From assembly GCA_964369605.1 (NCBI GenBank), contig CAYJFD010000005.1, forward strand, positions 16,678 to 80,677: DNA of 64,000 nt, given 5' to 3'. Each line of letters starts with the position of its first letter. Within the stretch, counting starts at the first letter, position 1. Positions 32,973 through 42,415 of the stretch are shown here, one piece after another. The position numbers were made by a program, and so were the translations under genes. The notes under the pieces are model-generated. The model did not search any database. It had not been told where the DNA came from and saw nothing but the letters and a program-made list of their open reading frames with translations. Source of the stretch: CAYJFD01 sp964369605 (GTDB lineage: Bacteria; Bacteroidota; Bacteroidia; Bacteroidales; UBA932).

Positions 32973-35052
32973 TTATATAGAATCTCTTTGCTGCTTCTAT
33001 TTGGCGATCGAAAGAAAAACTACTAACTCTCTTCATATAACCTATTACCCTTGTCATATAATCCACATCACTTGACGAGCACTTAGGACACTCCTTTAGA
33101 TAACGTTTATCTATCTGACCACATTTATTACAAATAGTATTTGGGATATTAAAGGTTAAGTAATTACACCCCTCTAATGCTGCCACTTTTAAAATGTGAC
33201 GATACTGCTGCTGTGAAAGGTGCTCTTCTAGATTTAGATGTAGCGCTGATCCTCCCGTTAAATGTGCGATGTATTTTCTTCCGTGTAATCTTATCTTATC
33301 TATTATATTAAGACTCTCGTCCTCAACTATATAAAAATAACTATTGTAGCATTCCCTTCTCACATCATAGCCATCTTCCTTATCCCACTTGGCATGTTTT
33401 ACTCCGACATTCTCTGCAGGAATCATCTCACAATTAAATAATAGATCCTTAGCTCTGTACTTGATATTATAATCCTCGATTAGTCCTAATACTTTTTTAG
33501 TAAACTTTTCGTATTCTGGATTATCGTTTATTTCTATTCCTAAAAACTCTGCCGCCTCTACTAAGCCATTCACACCTATCGTTAAATACTGTCTTTTAAC
33601 ATCTATATAGCCTGAACTAAATAAGGGCAGCATTCCCTTCTCATGAAAAGAAATCAAATTTTCATTATAAGCTAATTGCACCTTATGTGTTAGATCTACC
33701 ACTTCTTCTAAGAATTTCAAATATGGTATTCCACACTGTGCTGCATGCTGGATACATCTATTTAAGTTTATCGTTAACACACTCTTTGAGCCTGTAGAAA
33801 CGCCACCTGCTCCTAATGTATAACTAAAACCATTATCTTGAATTTCATTTCTCAATCGACAACAACTAGCCAAGGAGTCTGCATTATCGCTGATATAAGT
33901 AAAAAATGAATGCCCCTCTGAGTACATTTCTGCAGTAAAGTCTCCGTACTCCTTATCCTTTATATCCCCATCTTCACTCAACAAAGCCATTGTTTCCACA
34001 GGAAAGGTTAGAGATGTTCTAGTTCTCTCTTGATTAAACCACTTCATAAAGCGCTTTTGAAGCCAATTCAGAGAATCCCAGTCTGGCGCTGACCCGTCTG
34101 GAAACTTAAACTCTCCAAAGATGCTATCGAAATAGTTTTTATCATAATATGAAATATTCCAAAATACTGCCTGAAAGTTTCTTGCCCCAGTAGGCTGATT
34201 TATAGAATATACTATTTGCTCAAAGCAATCAGTTATTATCTTATCTAAAGTTCTCTGCTTTAGAGAAAGGTCGTACACCTTAGATGCGTGTTTAAAATAA
34301 TCTTTTCCGAACTCCAAACCTACAAAATAATTCATATACATCAAGAACTCTGGAGTAGCACAAGCACCACTAAGCATACTTGAAACCATAAAAACCATAT
34401 TAATAAAGCCCCCGCAGAAAGATTTTAGATTAGTAGGAGCCTTCGAATTTCCTCCTATCGAAGCAGTTCCATCTAGCAACCAAGGATACATCGTGATACT
34501 AGCACAGTAGTTAGCTAGAGATGTCTCATCATTTTTATATATGAAGTGTCTGTCTAATAGATCAACATATTTATCAGAGAATTCTTTTCCATATAGAGTT
34601 TTTAATTTCTCTGTCAACAATCTTCTATTAAGTCTAATAAAATTTTGCTTTGGGAGTTCGCCTATCAGCGTCGCGATATTTTTTACATCTACATTCGCAT
34701 TTGCATCAAACTTACTTCCTGTAGCTGCATTCTCAGCATTACAATAATCAATCAGAAATTTCAGTTTGTTTCTTGTATCTCTATCCTCAAACTGCTTTTG
34801 TCTATAAATAATATAGGCCTTGGCTACCTCAAAATACTTCTCCTCCATTAGAGCCTTTTCGACTTGATTTTGAATGTGCTCTACTCCCATCTTATCCTTA
34901 ATCTCTAAGCGTCCAAGTATATTCATCAACTCTGCCTCCGTGACGAGGGCATTCACAGATATAAATGCTTTTCTAATCGCATTTTTTATTTTTTCTATCG
35001 AAAATTCAACTTCTTTTCCATCTCTTTTGATGATAACCACTGGATTTCTCAT
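32953..35052 (-). CDS. nrdD: Anaerobic ribonucleoside-triphosphate reductase
   Basis: Makes deoxyribonucleotides without oxygen. The 699-residue protein has an N-terminal ATP-cone (VVIIKRDGKEVEFSIEKIKNAI), the large glycyl-radical barrel, a C-terminal zinc site (Cys641, 644, 655, 658) and the radical loop RVIGYM with Gly671. The presence of the nrdDG pair means the cell must grow, at least in part, anaerobically. First gene of a five-gene leftward operon; its TATATTTG element is at 35137-35144. Confidence 0.97.
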   Translation of the reverse strand: MRNPVVIIKRDGKEVEFSIEKIKNAIRKAFISVNALVTEAELMNILGRLEIKDKMGVEHIQNQVEKALMEEKYFEVAKAYIIYRQKQFEDRDTRNKLKFLIDYCNAENAATGSKFDANANVDVKNIATLIGELPKQNFIRLNRRLLTEKLKTLYGKEFSDKYVDLLDRHFIYKNDETSLANYCASITMYPWLLDGTASIGGNSKAPTNLKSFCGGFINMVFMVSSMLSGACATPEFLMYMNYFVGLEFGKDYFKHASKVYDLSLKQRTLDKIITDCFEQIVYSINQPTGARNFQAVFWNISYYDKNYFDSIFGEFKFPDGSAPDWDSLNWLQKRFMKWFNQERTRTSLTFPVETMALLSEDGDIKDKEYGDFTAEMYSEGHSFFTYISDNADSLASCCRLRNEIQDNGFSYTLGAGGVSTGSKSVLTINLNRCIQHAAQCGIPYLKFLEEVVDLTHKVQLAYNENLISFHEKGMLPLFSSGYIDVKRQYLTIGVNGLVEAAEFLGIEINDNPEYEKFTKKVLGLIEDYNIKYRAKDLLFNCEMIPAENVGVKHAKWDKEDGYDVRRECYNSYFYIVEDESLNIIDKIRLHGRKYIAHLTGGSALHLNLEEHLSQQQYRHILKVAALEGCNYLTFNIPNTICNKCGQIDKRYLKECPKCSSSDVDYMTRVIGYMKRVSSFSFDRQIEAAKRFYINGNKNS

Positions 35053-35136
35053 TACTACTATGCTATGTTAAGTGTCAAAATCTAACACTCTCTCATACAC
35101 ACAGTTAGACCTTTATTAATATATTTTTTGCGTCTA

Positions 35137-35144
35137 CAAATATA
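35137..35144 (-). promoter_or_regulatory. -7 element of the nrdD operon
   Basis: TATATTTG on the minus strand with TTG 21 bases further upstream. In the 80-base leader GGTCTAAC can pair with GTTAGATT; I saw no clear NrdR box. Confidence 0.5.
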
Positions 35145-35202
35145 AAATAAATTCATCTAGAATACCAATATTTATTCAACTTTTTATTTAACATATTTTA
35201 TC

Positions 35203-35210
35203 TATCTTTG
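35203..35210 (+). promoter_or_regulatory. -7 element of the GT2-NagZ gene run
   Basis: TATCTTTG, 34 bases before the ATG at 35245; an in-frame TTG at 35221 lies only 10 bases away. Confidence 0.5.
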
Positions 35211-35244
35211 TATTAGAATATTGGCATCATCCTATACAAAATTT

Positions 35245-36228
35245 ATGAGAACCGCAGTAGTAATATTAAACTGGAACGGCAAGAAACATTTAGAGGAATT
35301 CCTTCCATCAGTTTTAGAATTCACTAATGAATCTGAAGCAAAAATCATAGTCGCTGACAACGGATCAAGCGACGATTCCCTCGCGTGGCTAAATGCCCAC
35401 TTCCCAGAAATTCAATTAATACTGCTTGATAAAAACTACGGTTTCACTGGAGGCTACAATAGGGCGCTTGAGGTTTTACAAAATCAAGGCTTTGAATATT
35501 TCCTCTTACTAAACTCCGATGTAGCAGTCAGCAATAACTGGCTTACAAGGCTCACGGAATTTATGGATACACACCCAAAAGTCGGAGTTTGCTCCCCTAA
35601 AATCTTATCTTATAAGGATCCTGAATATTTTGAATACGCAGGTGCATGTGGAGGATTTATTGATAATTTAGGCTTCCCCTATTGTCAAGGAAGAATCCTC
35701 TCAAAACTTGAAAAAGACAAAGGTCAGTATGATGAAAACAAAAAAGTCTTTTGGGTCTCAGGTGCAGCCCTTATGATTAGATCTGAACTATGGAAAATAC
35801 TTAAAGGTCTAGATGAGAGCTTTTTCGCCCATATGGAAGAAATAGACCTTTGCTGGAGAGCTCAACAACTAGATTGGGAGATCTGGGTAGTTCCATCATC
35901 AAAAATATTCCACCTTGGCGGAGGGACACTCGCTAACAACTCTCCCTTCAAACTTTACCTAAATTATAGGAATAGCCTTCTAATGCTTAACAAAAACCTT
36001 CCGGACTCTAATCGAAAGCATAAGCTAATTTCAAGAATGCTCCTTGATGGCTTTCTAGCCTGCTGCTATCTTATCACTGGGAGATTTTCATCATTTAGAG
36101 CTGTCCTTAGGGCGCACAAGGACTATAAGAAAATGAAGGTTTCTGCAGAGAAAAGAATAACTAAGAATAAGGTCGGTCTAGGAAGAAAATCTATATTTTT
36201 TCTCTATCTCCTTTCTAAAACAAAATAG
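35245..36228 (+). CDS. GT2 family glycosyltransferase (rhamnosyltransferase-like)
   Basis: A 327-residue GT-A enzyme. MRTAVVILNWNGKKHLEEFL, IIVADNGSSDDS, YGFTGGYNRAL, LLLNSDVAV and the late AHMEEIDLCWRAQ follow the WbbL-type rhamnosyltransferase order, so it probably adds a deoxyhexose to a surface polysaccharide. The frame is open to a TTG at 35221, but the ATG at 35245 gives the usual N-terminus. A weakly hydrophobic tail suggests membrane contact. The next gene starts 1 base after its stop. Confidence 0.87.
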   Translation: MRTAVVILNWNGKKHLEEFLPSVLEFTNESEAKIIVADNGSSDDSLAWLNAHFPEIQLILLDKNYGFTGGYNRALEVLQNQGFEYFLLLNSDVAVSNNWLTRLTEFMDTHPKVGVCSPKILSYKDPEYFEYAGACGGFIDNLGFPYCQGRILSKLEKDKGQYDENKKVFWVSGAALMIRSELWKILKGLDESFFAHMEEIDLCWRAQQLDWEIWVVPSSKIFHLGGGTLANNSPFKLYLNYRNSLLMLNKNLPDSNRKHKLISRMLLDGFLACCYLITGRFSSFRAVLRAHKDYKKMKVSAEKRITKNKVGLGRKSIFFLYLLSKTK

Positions 36229-36229
36229 T

Positions 36230-37303
36230 ATGGTCACATTTCTCCTAAGCCTTTCCATAGTCATTTCATCGATCGCCCCTAGTACAACCCTTGAGCAAAA
36301 AATTGCGAAAATGTTAATTATAGCCTTCGAAGGCAATACCTTTAACAAAGAAAGTCAGATCGCAAAAGAAGTTCAAGAGCTCCAGGTTGGTGGAGTTATT
36401 TTATTTGACTGGAACATTTACCGCGAGAGTGATACAAGCAACTCAGCCGATTCTCTTAGAGCGCTATGTGCGAACCTTCAAGGCCTCCGTGATGAAAAAC
36501 TTATGATATGTATTGACCAAGAAGGCGGCTATGTAAAAAGACTTAAGGTCTCTGACGGCTTCAAGAACACCCCATCAGCTCAAAGCATAGGAGAAGAAGA
36601 CGACCCTTCCAAAACAACCCTATATTATAGGCAAATGTCCGAATTATTGTCAGACCTCAACATAAATACCAACCTTGCTCCCTGTGTGGATATCATAGCA
36701 AATGAAGACTGCCCAGCGATAGCAAAAAATAAAAGATCCTACTCAACGAATCCTGAAGAGGTCATTGAACACTCTAGCATATTCATAAACGAACTAAATA
36801 AGAAAGGAATTATTTCATCTTTAAAGCACTTCCCTGGTCACGGAAGTTCCACTAGTGATAGCCACATGGGATTCACTGACATAAGCGAAACTTGGAGCCG
36901 TGAAGAGCTTATCCCATTTATCGAATTACTCAATCCTGATAAAAAGATGACAATACTTGTTGGACACCTATTCAATAAAAACATAGACTCCCAATACCCT
37001 GCTTCGCTTTCTTACGCCAGCATTAACGGATTCTTGCGTGGAGAACTTGGCTGGCAAGGCGTTGTCATCTCCGACGATATGACTATGGGTGCTATTACAA
37101 ATAACTACTCCTTTGAAGAAAGCGTGCTACTTGCTATCAATGCAGGTTGTGATATGCTTATCTTTTCGAATCCAAGCACAAATGGAGCTTACACAAGTGA
37201 GCTATTCATTAAAACTGTGATTAATTATATCAAACAAGGAAAAATATCTATAAAAAGGATTGAAGAATCTTATCAAAGAATACAGTCACTTCTAGATAAT
37301 TAA
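36230..37303 (+). CDS. NagZ-like beta-N-acetylhexosaminidase (GH3)
   Basis: A 357-residue family-3 glycoside hydrolase. A signal-peptide-like start (MVTFLLSLSIVISSIA) precedes the TIM barrel. IDQEGGYVKRL, KHFPGHG (199-205) with the Asp210-Ser-His212 general acid/base pair, and VISDDMTMGAI with nucleophile Asp282 are the NagZ hallmarks. Enzymes of this type remove N-acetylglucosamine from peptidoglycan fragments; the export signal suggests a periplasmic site. It lies in a rightward run with a GT2 gene upstream. Confidence 0.9.
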   Translation: MVTFLLSLSIVISSIAPSTTLEQKIAKMLIIAFEGNTFNKESQIAKEVQELQVGGVILFDWNIYRESDTSNSADSLRALCANLQGLRDEKLMICIDQEGGYVKRLKVSDGFKNTPSAQSIGEEDDPSKTTLYYRQMSELLSDLNINTNLAPCVDIIANEDCPAIAKNKRSYSTNPEEVIEHSSIFINELNKKGIISSLKHFPGHGSSTSDSHMGFTDISETWSREELIPFIELLNPDKKMTILVGHLFNKNIDSQYPASLSYASINGFLRGELGWQGVVISDDMTMGAITNNYSFEESVLLAINAGCDMLIFSNPSTNGAYTSELFIKTVINYIKQGKISIKRIEESYQRIQSLLDN

Positions 37304-37314
37304 GTTTTTTTTCT

Positions 37315-37322
37315 TAATTTTG
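37315..37322 (+). promoter_or_regulatory. -7 element of the AroD-AroA-like gene
   Basis: TAATTTTG. It overlaps an in-frame TTG (37320), which argues that translation starts at the ATG at 37344 instead. An AATTAAG/CTTAATT hairpin with a T-filled loop lies directly upstream. Confidence 0.4.
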
Positions 37323-37343
37323 AGGAACTTTTATAGCGATGTT

Positions 37344-39341
37344 ATGATTTGTATAAATATCAGCGAGTCGACTTACAATGATTGTCTTAAAGCTCTTCGC
37401 AAATGTGAGAAGCTTAAAAAGACATACCCAAACCTTATTGCCGAAATAAGACTTGATTTATGCAATATCACGCCTAGTGAATGTATGGATCTTTTTTACA
37501 ACGCAAAGATTCCCCTCATAGCAACTACGTCAAAATCTAGCAGACACCTACTAAAATACGCAATCAATGGAGGTGTAGAATATATCAACATCAACCATTA
37601 TTCTGCTATAGAAGAATACAAAAAGTCAGATCGACGCATAGCACAAGATAAAGTTAGAATTATCTATACATATAATAACTTTAACAATACGCCGACTATC
37701 GCTGAACTCAAAAAGATTTACCTCAAGGCCGTTGAATCTAAGGCAAGTATTATTCGGATAATATGTAATGCTAAAAGTGCAGAAGACTATGAAAGAGTAG
37801 CATACCTATATAACTACCAAAACTACAAGAGCATTCCAAAGGTTCCACTTGTGGCATATTGCACAGGAGAGGCAGCCATAAGTTCTAGGATAGAATCTAT
37901 TAACCTAGGAGCACCTTTCACTGAGGTAGCGCTTAAAAAGAAAAAGAGACTGAACGAGTATACCCCCCTTTTAAGCGAATTTGAATCATATATCGGTAAT
38001 GGCCTCTTTAAACAAAATGTTAAAGGAAAAATTACTCTCCCTACATCCAAAACTGCTGCTATTAGAAGTATCCTTGCTGCTACGATCGCAAAGGGTGAGA
38101 GCCACATAAGTAACATTCAAGACACAGGAGATATCAACTCGCTTATCGCTTTCGCTAAGTCACTTGGCGCAAAAGTTCACTTCGAAGATAATAACCTAAC
38201 TATTAGAGGAATAGCAAATAAGGTACTTAATTCAAATGAAGACTACCGACCAGCAGCCTTTTCAAATATTATGGACCTAAGCTCACCTCAAACTATATAT
38301 GTCGGAGACACTCACCTCTTAGCCCAACTTGCTATGCCACTAATTAGTCAACTTTACGGAGAGGCTAATATGAGTGGAGAAGGCTCACTTATGGAAAAAA
38401 GTTTATATTCTGCAAAAGAGACTCTTGAGGAATTTGGCGTAAACTGTATTCTCTCTGAAAACGACACTCTTCCAGCCCTACTTTCTGGTCAGCTTCAGGG
38501 AGGAGAAAAGGAAGTTAAAATAAAGCAAGACTCCCCACTTCTTTCAGGATTATTTATAGCGCTTCCATTAATTAAGAAAGACACCACACTTATCATCGAC
38601 AGACTTGACGAGATCCCCTCGTATGTAGAATTGACACTAGACATTCTAAAAAAATTCAACATAGAGATCACCCATAAAAAAATCGATGGTAAACTTGTAT
38701 TTAATATTCCATCAAAACAAAAATATATAGCTGCAGATATGCACTCGGATGGAGACTGGGGAGTAGCTGCAAACTTCGCTGTAGCAGCAGCTATTTTTGG
38801 AGAAATAACCCTTGAAGGGCTTAAGACTACATCTATTCAGCTTGACAAACAAATATTAGATATAGTAAGAGAGGCTGGAGGACAAGTAGAAACGAAAGGG
38901 CGATTTATTAGCATCAAGAGGGGTTTTCTAAGAGGATTTTCAAGAAACTTTAGTAATACACCCTATCTTTTCCCTATCGCCGTTGTTCTTGCTGCTTTTT
39001 GCGAGGGAACTAGTAGTCTCTATGGTATTTCTGAGCTTACAGAAAATTACCCTATTCGAACTGCGACTGTCATAGAAGAACTCGGGCGCATGGGTGTCAA
39101 GATGAAGATCCGAGACAAGTGCCTAGAAGTATACGGTATGTCTTACACTAGAAGAAAATTAGAAGGTAAAATCCTAAAAGGGGGAAATTATAATTCAGGA
39201 GGAGATCACAGAACAGCTATGGCTTTATATATTGCAGCGCTTGCGTGTAAAGGTAGAGTTAGTATCGAAAATGTTGACTGTATAAATAAATCCTTCCCTG
39301 ATTTCCACACAGTCCTAAACTCTGTAACAAAACAAAAGTAA
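37344..39341 (+). CDS. Fused 3-dehydroquinase-like and EPSP-synthase-like protein with degenerate active sites
   Basis: A 665-residue fusion. Residues 1-215 resemble type I 3-dehydroquinate dehydratase (MICINISESTY, AEIRLDLCNI, GEAAISSRI); residues about 222-665 resemble EPSP synthase (KGKITLPTSKTAAIRSILAA, GGDHRTAMALYIAAL, NKSFPDF). By eye against E. coli, the dehydroquinase residues Glu86, His143 and Lys170 (the Schiff-base lysine) are replaced by Asn84, Asn111 and Arg138. In the EPSP-synthase half the NAGTAMR loop reads DTHLLAQ, Asp313 is Tyr542, and Lys340/Glu341 are Asn569/Tyr570, while Lys22, Arg344 and the DHR motif are kept. The name is homology only; activity is doubtful. The neighbouring DAHP synthase indicates that the shikimate pathway exists. 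Confidence 0.75.
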   Translation: MICINISESTYNDCLKALRKCEKLKKTYPNLIAEIRLDLCNITPSECMDLFYNAKIPLIATTSKSSRHLLKYAINGGVEYININHYSAIEEYKKSDRRIAQDKVRIIYTYNNFNNTPTIAELKKIYLKAVESKASIIRIICNAKSAEDYERVAYLYNYQNYKSIPKVPLVAYCTGEAAISSRIESINLGAPFTEVALKKKKRLNEYTPLLSEFESYIGNGLFKQNVKGKITLPTSKTAAIRSILAATIAKGESHISNIQDTGDINSLIAFAKSLGAKVHFEDNNLTIRGIANKVLNSNEDYRPAAFSNIMDLSSPQTIYVGDTHLLAQLAMPLISQLYGEANMSGEGSLMEKSLYSAKETLEEFGVNCILSENDTLPALLSGQLQGGEKEVKIKQDSPLLSGLFIALPLIKKDTTLIIDRLDEIPSYVELTLDILKKFNIEITHKKIDGKLVFNIPSKQKYIAADMHSDGDWGVAANFAVAAAIFGEITLEGLKTTSIQLDKQILDIVREAGGQVETKGRFISIKRGFLRGFSRNFSNTPYLFPIAVVLAAFCEGTSSLYGISELTENYPIRTATVIEELGRMGVKMKIRDKCLEVYGMSYTRRKLEGKILKGGNYNSGGDHRTAMALYIAALACKGRVSIENVDCINKSFPDFHTVLNSVTKQK

Positions 39342-39345
39342 CAAA

Positions 39346-39918
39346 ATGAATATTCAACTTCCTGAACCCACAAAAACTGGTGGAACATCCCTACTTGAGA
39401 GCATAGCAAAAAGAAGATCGGGAAGGGAGTTCACAAATGAACCTCTAGATCTACAAACCCTATCTACACTCCTATGGGCATCGTGGGGTAGAAATAGGAA
39501 AAAGGGACGCACTGCGCCATCTGCTCATAACTCACAAGAGATAGATATATATGTAGCACTCCCTTCTGGCTACTATCTTTACCAGGTAGATGAGAACCTC
39601 TTATTATGCATAGGCACTGAAGATATTAGAGCCCTTTGCGGTACTCAACAGTTTCCTTCAAGTGCAGCTTGTAATTTAATTTTCGTTGCTAATCTAGATA
39701 GACTTCACACCTACAAAGGAGATGAGGCTATATGTACAGCCTTTGCTGATACAGGCTATATCTCACAGAACACCTACCTTTACTGTAGCTCGGTGGGGCT
39801 TAGTTCTGTGGGGCTTAAGATGATAGAAAGGGAAACACTAAGCGCCAAATTAAATTTAGGAAAGAACTGCATTATCACCTTATCCCACTCCATCGGTCAT
39901 CCTGCACCTAGGGTGTAA
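39346..39918 (+). CDS. SagB-type nitroreductase-like oxidoreductase
   Basis: A 190-residue flavin-dependent protein. LLESIAKRRSGREFTNEPLDLQTLSTLLWASWG, then RTAPSAHNSQEIDIYVALPSGYYLY and SAACNLIFVANLDR, match small SagB/ThcOx-family nitroreductases widespread in Bacteroidetes. The substrate is unknown. No signal peptide or peptide-modification genes are nearby, so a role in making a modified peptide is not supported. It starts 4 bases after the AroD-AroA-like gene and converges with the DAHP synthase gene. Confidence 0.88.
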   Translation: MNIQLPEPTKTGGTSLLESIAKRRSGREFTNEPLDLQTLSTLLWASWGRNRKKGRTAPSAHNSQEIDIYVALPSGYYLYQVDENLLLCIGTEDIRALCGTQQFPSSAACNLIFVANLDRLHTYKGDEAICTAFADTGYISQNTYLYCSSVGLSSVGLKMIERETLSAKLNLGKNCIITLSHSIGHPAPRV

Positions 39919-39920
39919 TA

Positions 39921-40991
39921 TTACTTTTGTCTCTCTATAGAGGCCTCGTGTATGACCTTATATATTCTTTCGATAAAATTTCTATCTAAACCCTGACCTT
40001 CAGCCTGTTGGAGAATGGACTCGAGTAGAGAATTCCACCTCTGTGTCTGTAATATGCTCACATTGGCCTTTCTTTTCTCTTCTCCAAGTCTTTCTGATAT
40101 CTGCATTCTTGATGCTAAAATATCAACTAGGCTACTATCTAGAACATCTATTTCGTGACGCAACTCCTCAACCCTAGATAAGGTGTGAGAATCAGATATA
40201 TTTGTTTCTCTTAGCTCAATATTCTTTAGTAGCTCTGACAACTCAAGAGGAGTTATTTGCTGACTAGCATCACTCAGAGCATTAATGGGGTCATTATGCA
40301 CCTCTATCATTAAACCATCAAAACCAAGGCTTAGAGCTCTTAGGGCGATTTCCGATACATACTCTTTCTTTCCTGCGATATGGCTAGGATCACATATTAT
40401 CGATAAATTAGGTACCCTTCTTTTTATTTCGGCAGGTATCTGCCAATATGGATTGTTTCTATATTTTAATTTTGTGTAGGAAGAGAAGCCCCTATGTACT
40501 GCAGCTAATCTTGTCTGCCCATTTAGCGCTAAACGCTCGATCGCTCCTAACCATAAATCTGCATCTGGATTGACAGGGTTTTTTATAAGCACAGGAATAT
40601 CAACTCCTTTAATGGCCTGCGCGATTTCTGACACCATAAATGGGTTTGTACTCGTACGAGCTCCTATCCAAAGTACGTCTATTCCCCTATTAAGGGCCTT
40701 TTCTGCATGTTTTGCACTTGCTACTTCTAAGGCGACCCTCATACCTAACTCAGCCTGTACTTGATTTAACCAAAGTAAGGCATCGTCTCCAGCGCCCTCA
40801 AAACTATTTGGTCGTGTCCTTGGCTTCCAAGCGCCAGCTCTAAAAAGACTCACTCCTTGATTCTTTAAAGATGTCGCTATATCTAGAATCATTGAAGGAT
40901 TCTCAGCACTGCACGGGCCAGATATAACAAAGGGTCTCTTCTCTGTAGTGAAAAGACCCCATTGTTCTATTGATTTGAGAACTGAAAGCAT
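39921..40991 (-). CDS. Bifunctional DAHP synthase/chorismate mutase
   Basis: A 356-residue fusion. Residues about 1-255 are a type I beta DAHP synthase (FVISGPCSAENP, GAWKPRTRPNSFEG, WIGARTSTNPFMV, LIKNPVNPD, CDPSHIAGKKEYV), the first step of the shikimate pathway. Residues about 265-356 are a type II chorismate mutase helix bundle (RVEELRHEIDVLDSSLVDILASRMQISERLGEEKR), which sends chorismate to prephenate. This fusion is usual in Bacteroidetes. Third gene of the pyrH-frr run, 7 bases after frr. Confidence 0.94.
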   Translation of the reverse strand: MLSVLKSIEQWGLFTTEKRPFVISGPCSAENPSMILDIATSLKNQGVSLFRAGAWKPRTRPNSFEGAGDDALLWLNQVQAELGMRVALEVASAKHAEKALNRGIDVLWIGARTSTNPFMVSEIAQAIKGVDIPVLIKNPVNPDADLWLGAIERLALNGQTRLAAVHRGFSSYTKLKYRNNPYWQIPAEIKRRVPNLSIICDPSHIAGKKEYVSEIALRALSLGFDGLMIEVHNDPINALSDASQQITPLELSELLKNIELRETNISDSHTLSRVEELRHEIDVLDSSLVDILASRMQISERLGEEKRKANVSILQTQRWNSLLESILQQAEGQGLDRNFIERIYKVIHEASIERQK

Positions 40992-40998
40992 TGTAAAA

Positions 40999-41562
40999 TC
41001 AGACAGTTAATATTTCTTTTTCTTTCGCTACTACTAGTTCATCCACCTTCTTATTGAAAGTATCTACGTCTTTTTGGATAGAGATCTCAGCATCTTTTGC
41101 TAAGTCTTCAGAAAGTCCATCCTTTTGAGCCTTCTTGATAGCCTCGATACAGTCTCTTCTTGCATTTCTTACTGAAATTTTACAAGTTTCTCCCTCAGCC
41201 TTAGCTTTTTTTACTAGGTCTTTACGACGGTCCTCTGTTAATGGTGGAATATTAATTCGGATATTCTCTCCATTACTTTGTGGAGTGAAGCCCATATTTT
41301 CATCTATGATAGCCTTCTCTATCGCAGAGATTAGAGACTTTTCCCATGGCTGGATTATCATAGAACGTGCATCAGGAACATTTATACTCGCCACTTGTGG
41401 AAGCGGAGTAGGTGTTCCATAATAATTCACCATTACATTATTAAAAATCGCAGGATTAGCCTTTCCTGCTCTCAATGCTGCAAGCTCATCTTCTAAGTGA
41501 ATAATAGAGTTTGCCATTTTCTCATTTGCCTGAGCAATAATAGATTTTGTATTATCTTCCAT
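40999..41562 (-). CDS. frr: Ribosome recycling factor
   Basis: A 187-residue tRNA-mimicking protein that works with EF-G to split post-termination ribosomes. LAALRAGKANPAIFNNVMVNYYGTPTPLPQVASINVPDARSMIIQPWEK and the closing helices (DLVKKAKAEGETCKISVRNARRD) are canonical. It lies 18 bases after pyrH, the common neighbour in bacteria. An EF-G paralogue that may act in recycling is encoded at 61627. Confidence 0.98.
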   Translation of the reverse strand: MEDNTKSIIAQANEKMANSIIHLEDELAALRAGKANPAIFNNVMVNYYGTPTPLPQVASINVPDARSMIIQPWEKSLISAIEKAIIDENMGFTPQSNGENIRINIPPLTEDRRKDLVKKAKAEGETCKISVRNARRDCIEAIKKAQKDGLSEDLAKDAEISIQKDVDTFNKKVDELVVAKEKEILTV

Positions 41563-41580
41563 ATTAATATAATTTTCGAA

Positions 41581-42294
41581 TTAAACTTCTTTCTTTACTA
41601 GAGTACCTACCTTCTCACCCTCGATAAGCGCCAGCAGGTTTCCTGCCTTATTCATATCGAACACTACTATATTCATGTCATTATCACGGCATAGTGCAAA
41701 AGCTGTGGAGTCCATTACCTTTAAATTTTCTAAGATAGCCGTATCGTAACTTATTTGGTCATATTTAATAGCAGTTGCATCTTTTTCTGGATCAGCATTG
41801 TAGATTCCATCAACCCTTGTACCTTTCAGAAGCGCATCCGCTCCTATTTCGCAAGCTCTTAACGCCGAAGCTGAATCAGTGGTAAAGAAGGGATTTCCTG
41901 TTCCTCCCGCGATAAGCACAACAGCGCCTCTTTCCATAGCTGCCAAGGCCTTATCTCTCATATAGTACTCGGCTACAGGCTCCATTGGAGTTGATGTAAA
42001 AACCTCTGCATCAACACCTGCTGATTTAATAGCCATGGAAAGGCCTATACTATTTATGATTGTTGCCAACATGCCCATAGAATCTCCTTTAACCCTATCA
42101 AAACCTTTACCAACTCCTGATAGACCTCTGAAAATATTACCTCCACCTAAGACGATTGCCACCTGCACACCTCTTCTCGCTACCTGCGCGATTTCTTGTG
42201 CGTAGCTCTCCAAAATTTTCTCATCTATTCCTTGCCCGATATTCCCACCTAGGCTCTCTCCGCTTAGTTTTAATAATATTCTCTTATATTGCAT
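41581..42294 (-). CDS. pyrH: UMP kinase
   Basis: Phosphorylates UMP to UDP in the cytoplasm; a hexamer of the amino-acid-kinase fold. The 237-residue protein has YKRILLKLSGESLGG at the N-terminus, VLGGGNIFRG, TSTPMEPVAEYYMRDKA and AGGTGNPFFTTDSASALRA. First gene of pyrH-frr-DAHP synthase; a TACTTTTG element lies upstream at 42343-42350. Confidence 0.98.
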   Translation of the reverse strand: MQYKRILLKLSGESLGGNIGQGIDEKILESYAQEIAQVARRGVQVAIVLGGGNIFRGLSGVGKGFDRVKGDSMGMLATIINSIGLSMAIKSAGVDAEVFTSTPMEPVAEYYMRDKALAAMERGAVVLIAGGTGNPFFTTDSASALRACEIGADALLKGTRVDGIYNADPEKDATAIKYDQISYDTAILENLKVMDSTAFALCRDNDMNIVVFDMNKAGNLLALIEGEKVGTLVKKEV

Positions 42295-42342
42295 TTTTCT
42301 TAAAATCTTTAAGGTAACTATTTTTTACATTTAAAATTCTAA

Positions 42343-42350
42343 CAAAAGTA
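42343..42350 (-). promoter_or_regulatory. -7 element of pyrH-frr-DAHP synthase
   Basis: TACTTTTG on the minus strand, 48 bases before the pyrH ATG. Confidence 0.5.
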
Positions 42351-42382
42351 TATAAAGATTATGATATTTACAAGCGAGAATA

Positions 42383-42390
42383 TATCTTTG
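42383..42390 (+). promoter_or_regulatory. -7 element of sdhC
   Basis: TATCTTTG, 25 bases before the ATG at 42416. Confidence 0.5.
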
Positions 42391-42415
42391 TGGCAAATAA
42401 GTATATAAAACAATT

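Noticed and set aside
39346..39918. Modified-peptide (SagB-type) biosynthetic cluster
   Set aside because: No precursor peptide, cyclodehydratase or transporter is nearby; the neighbours are shikimate-type and surface-glycan genes.
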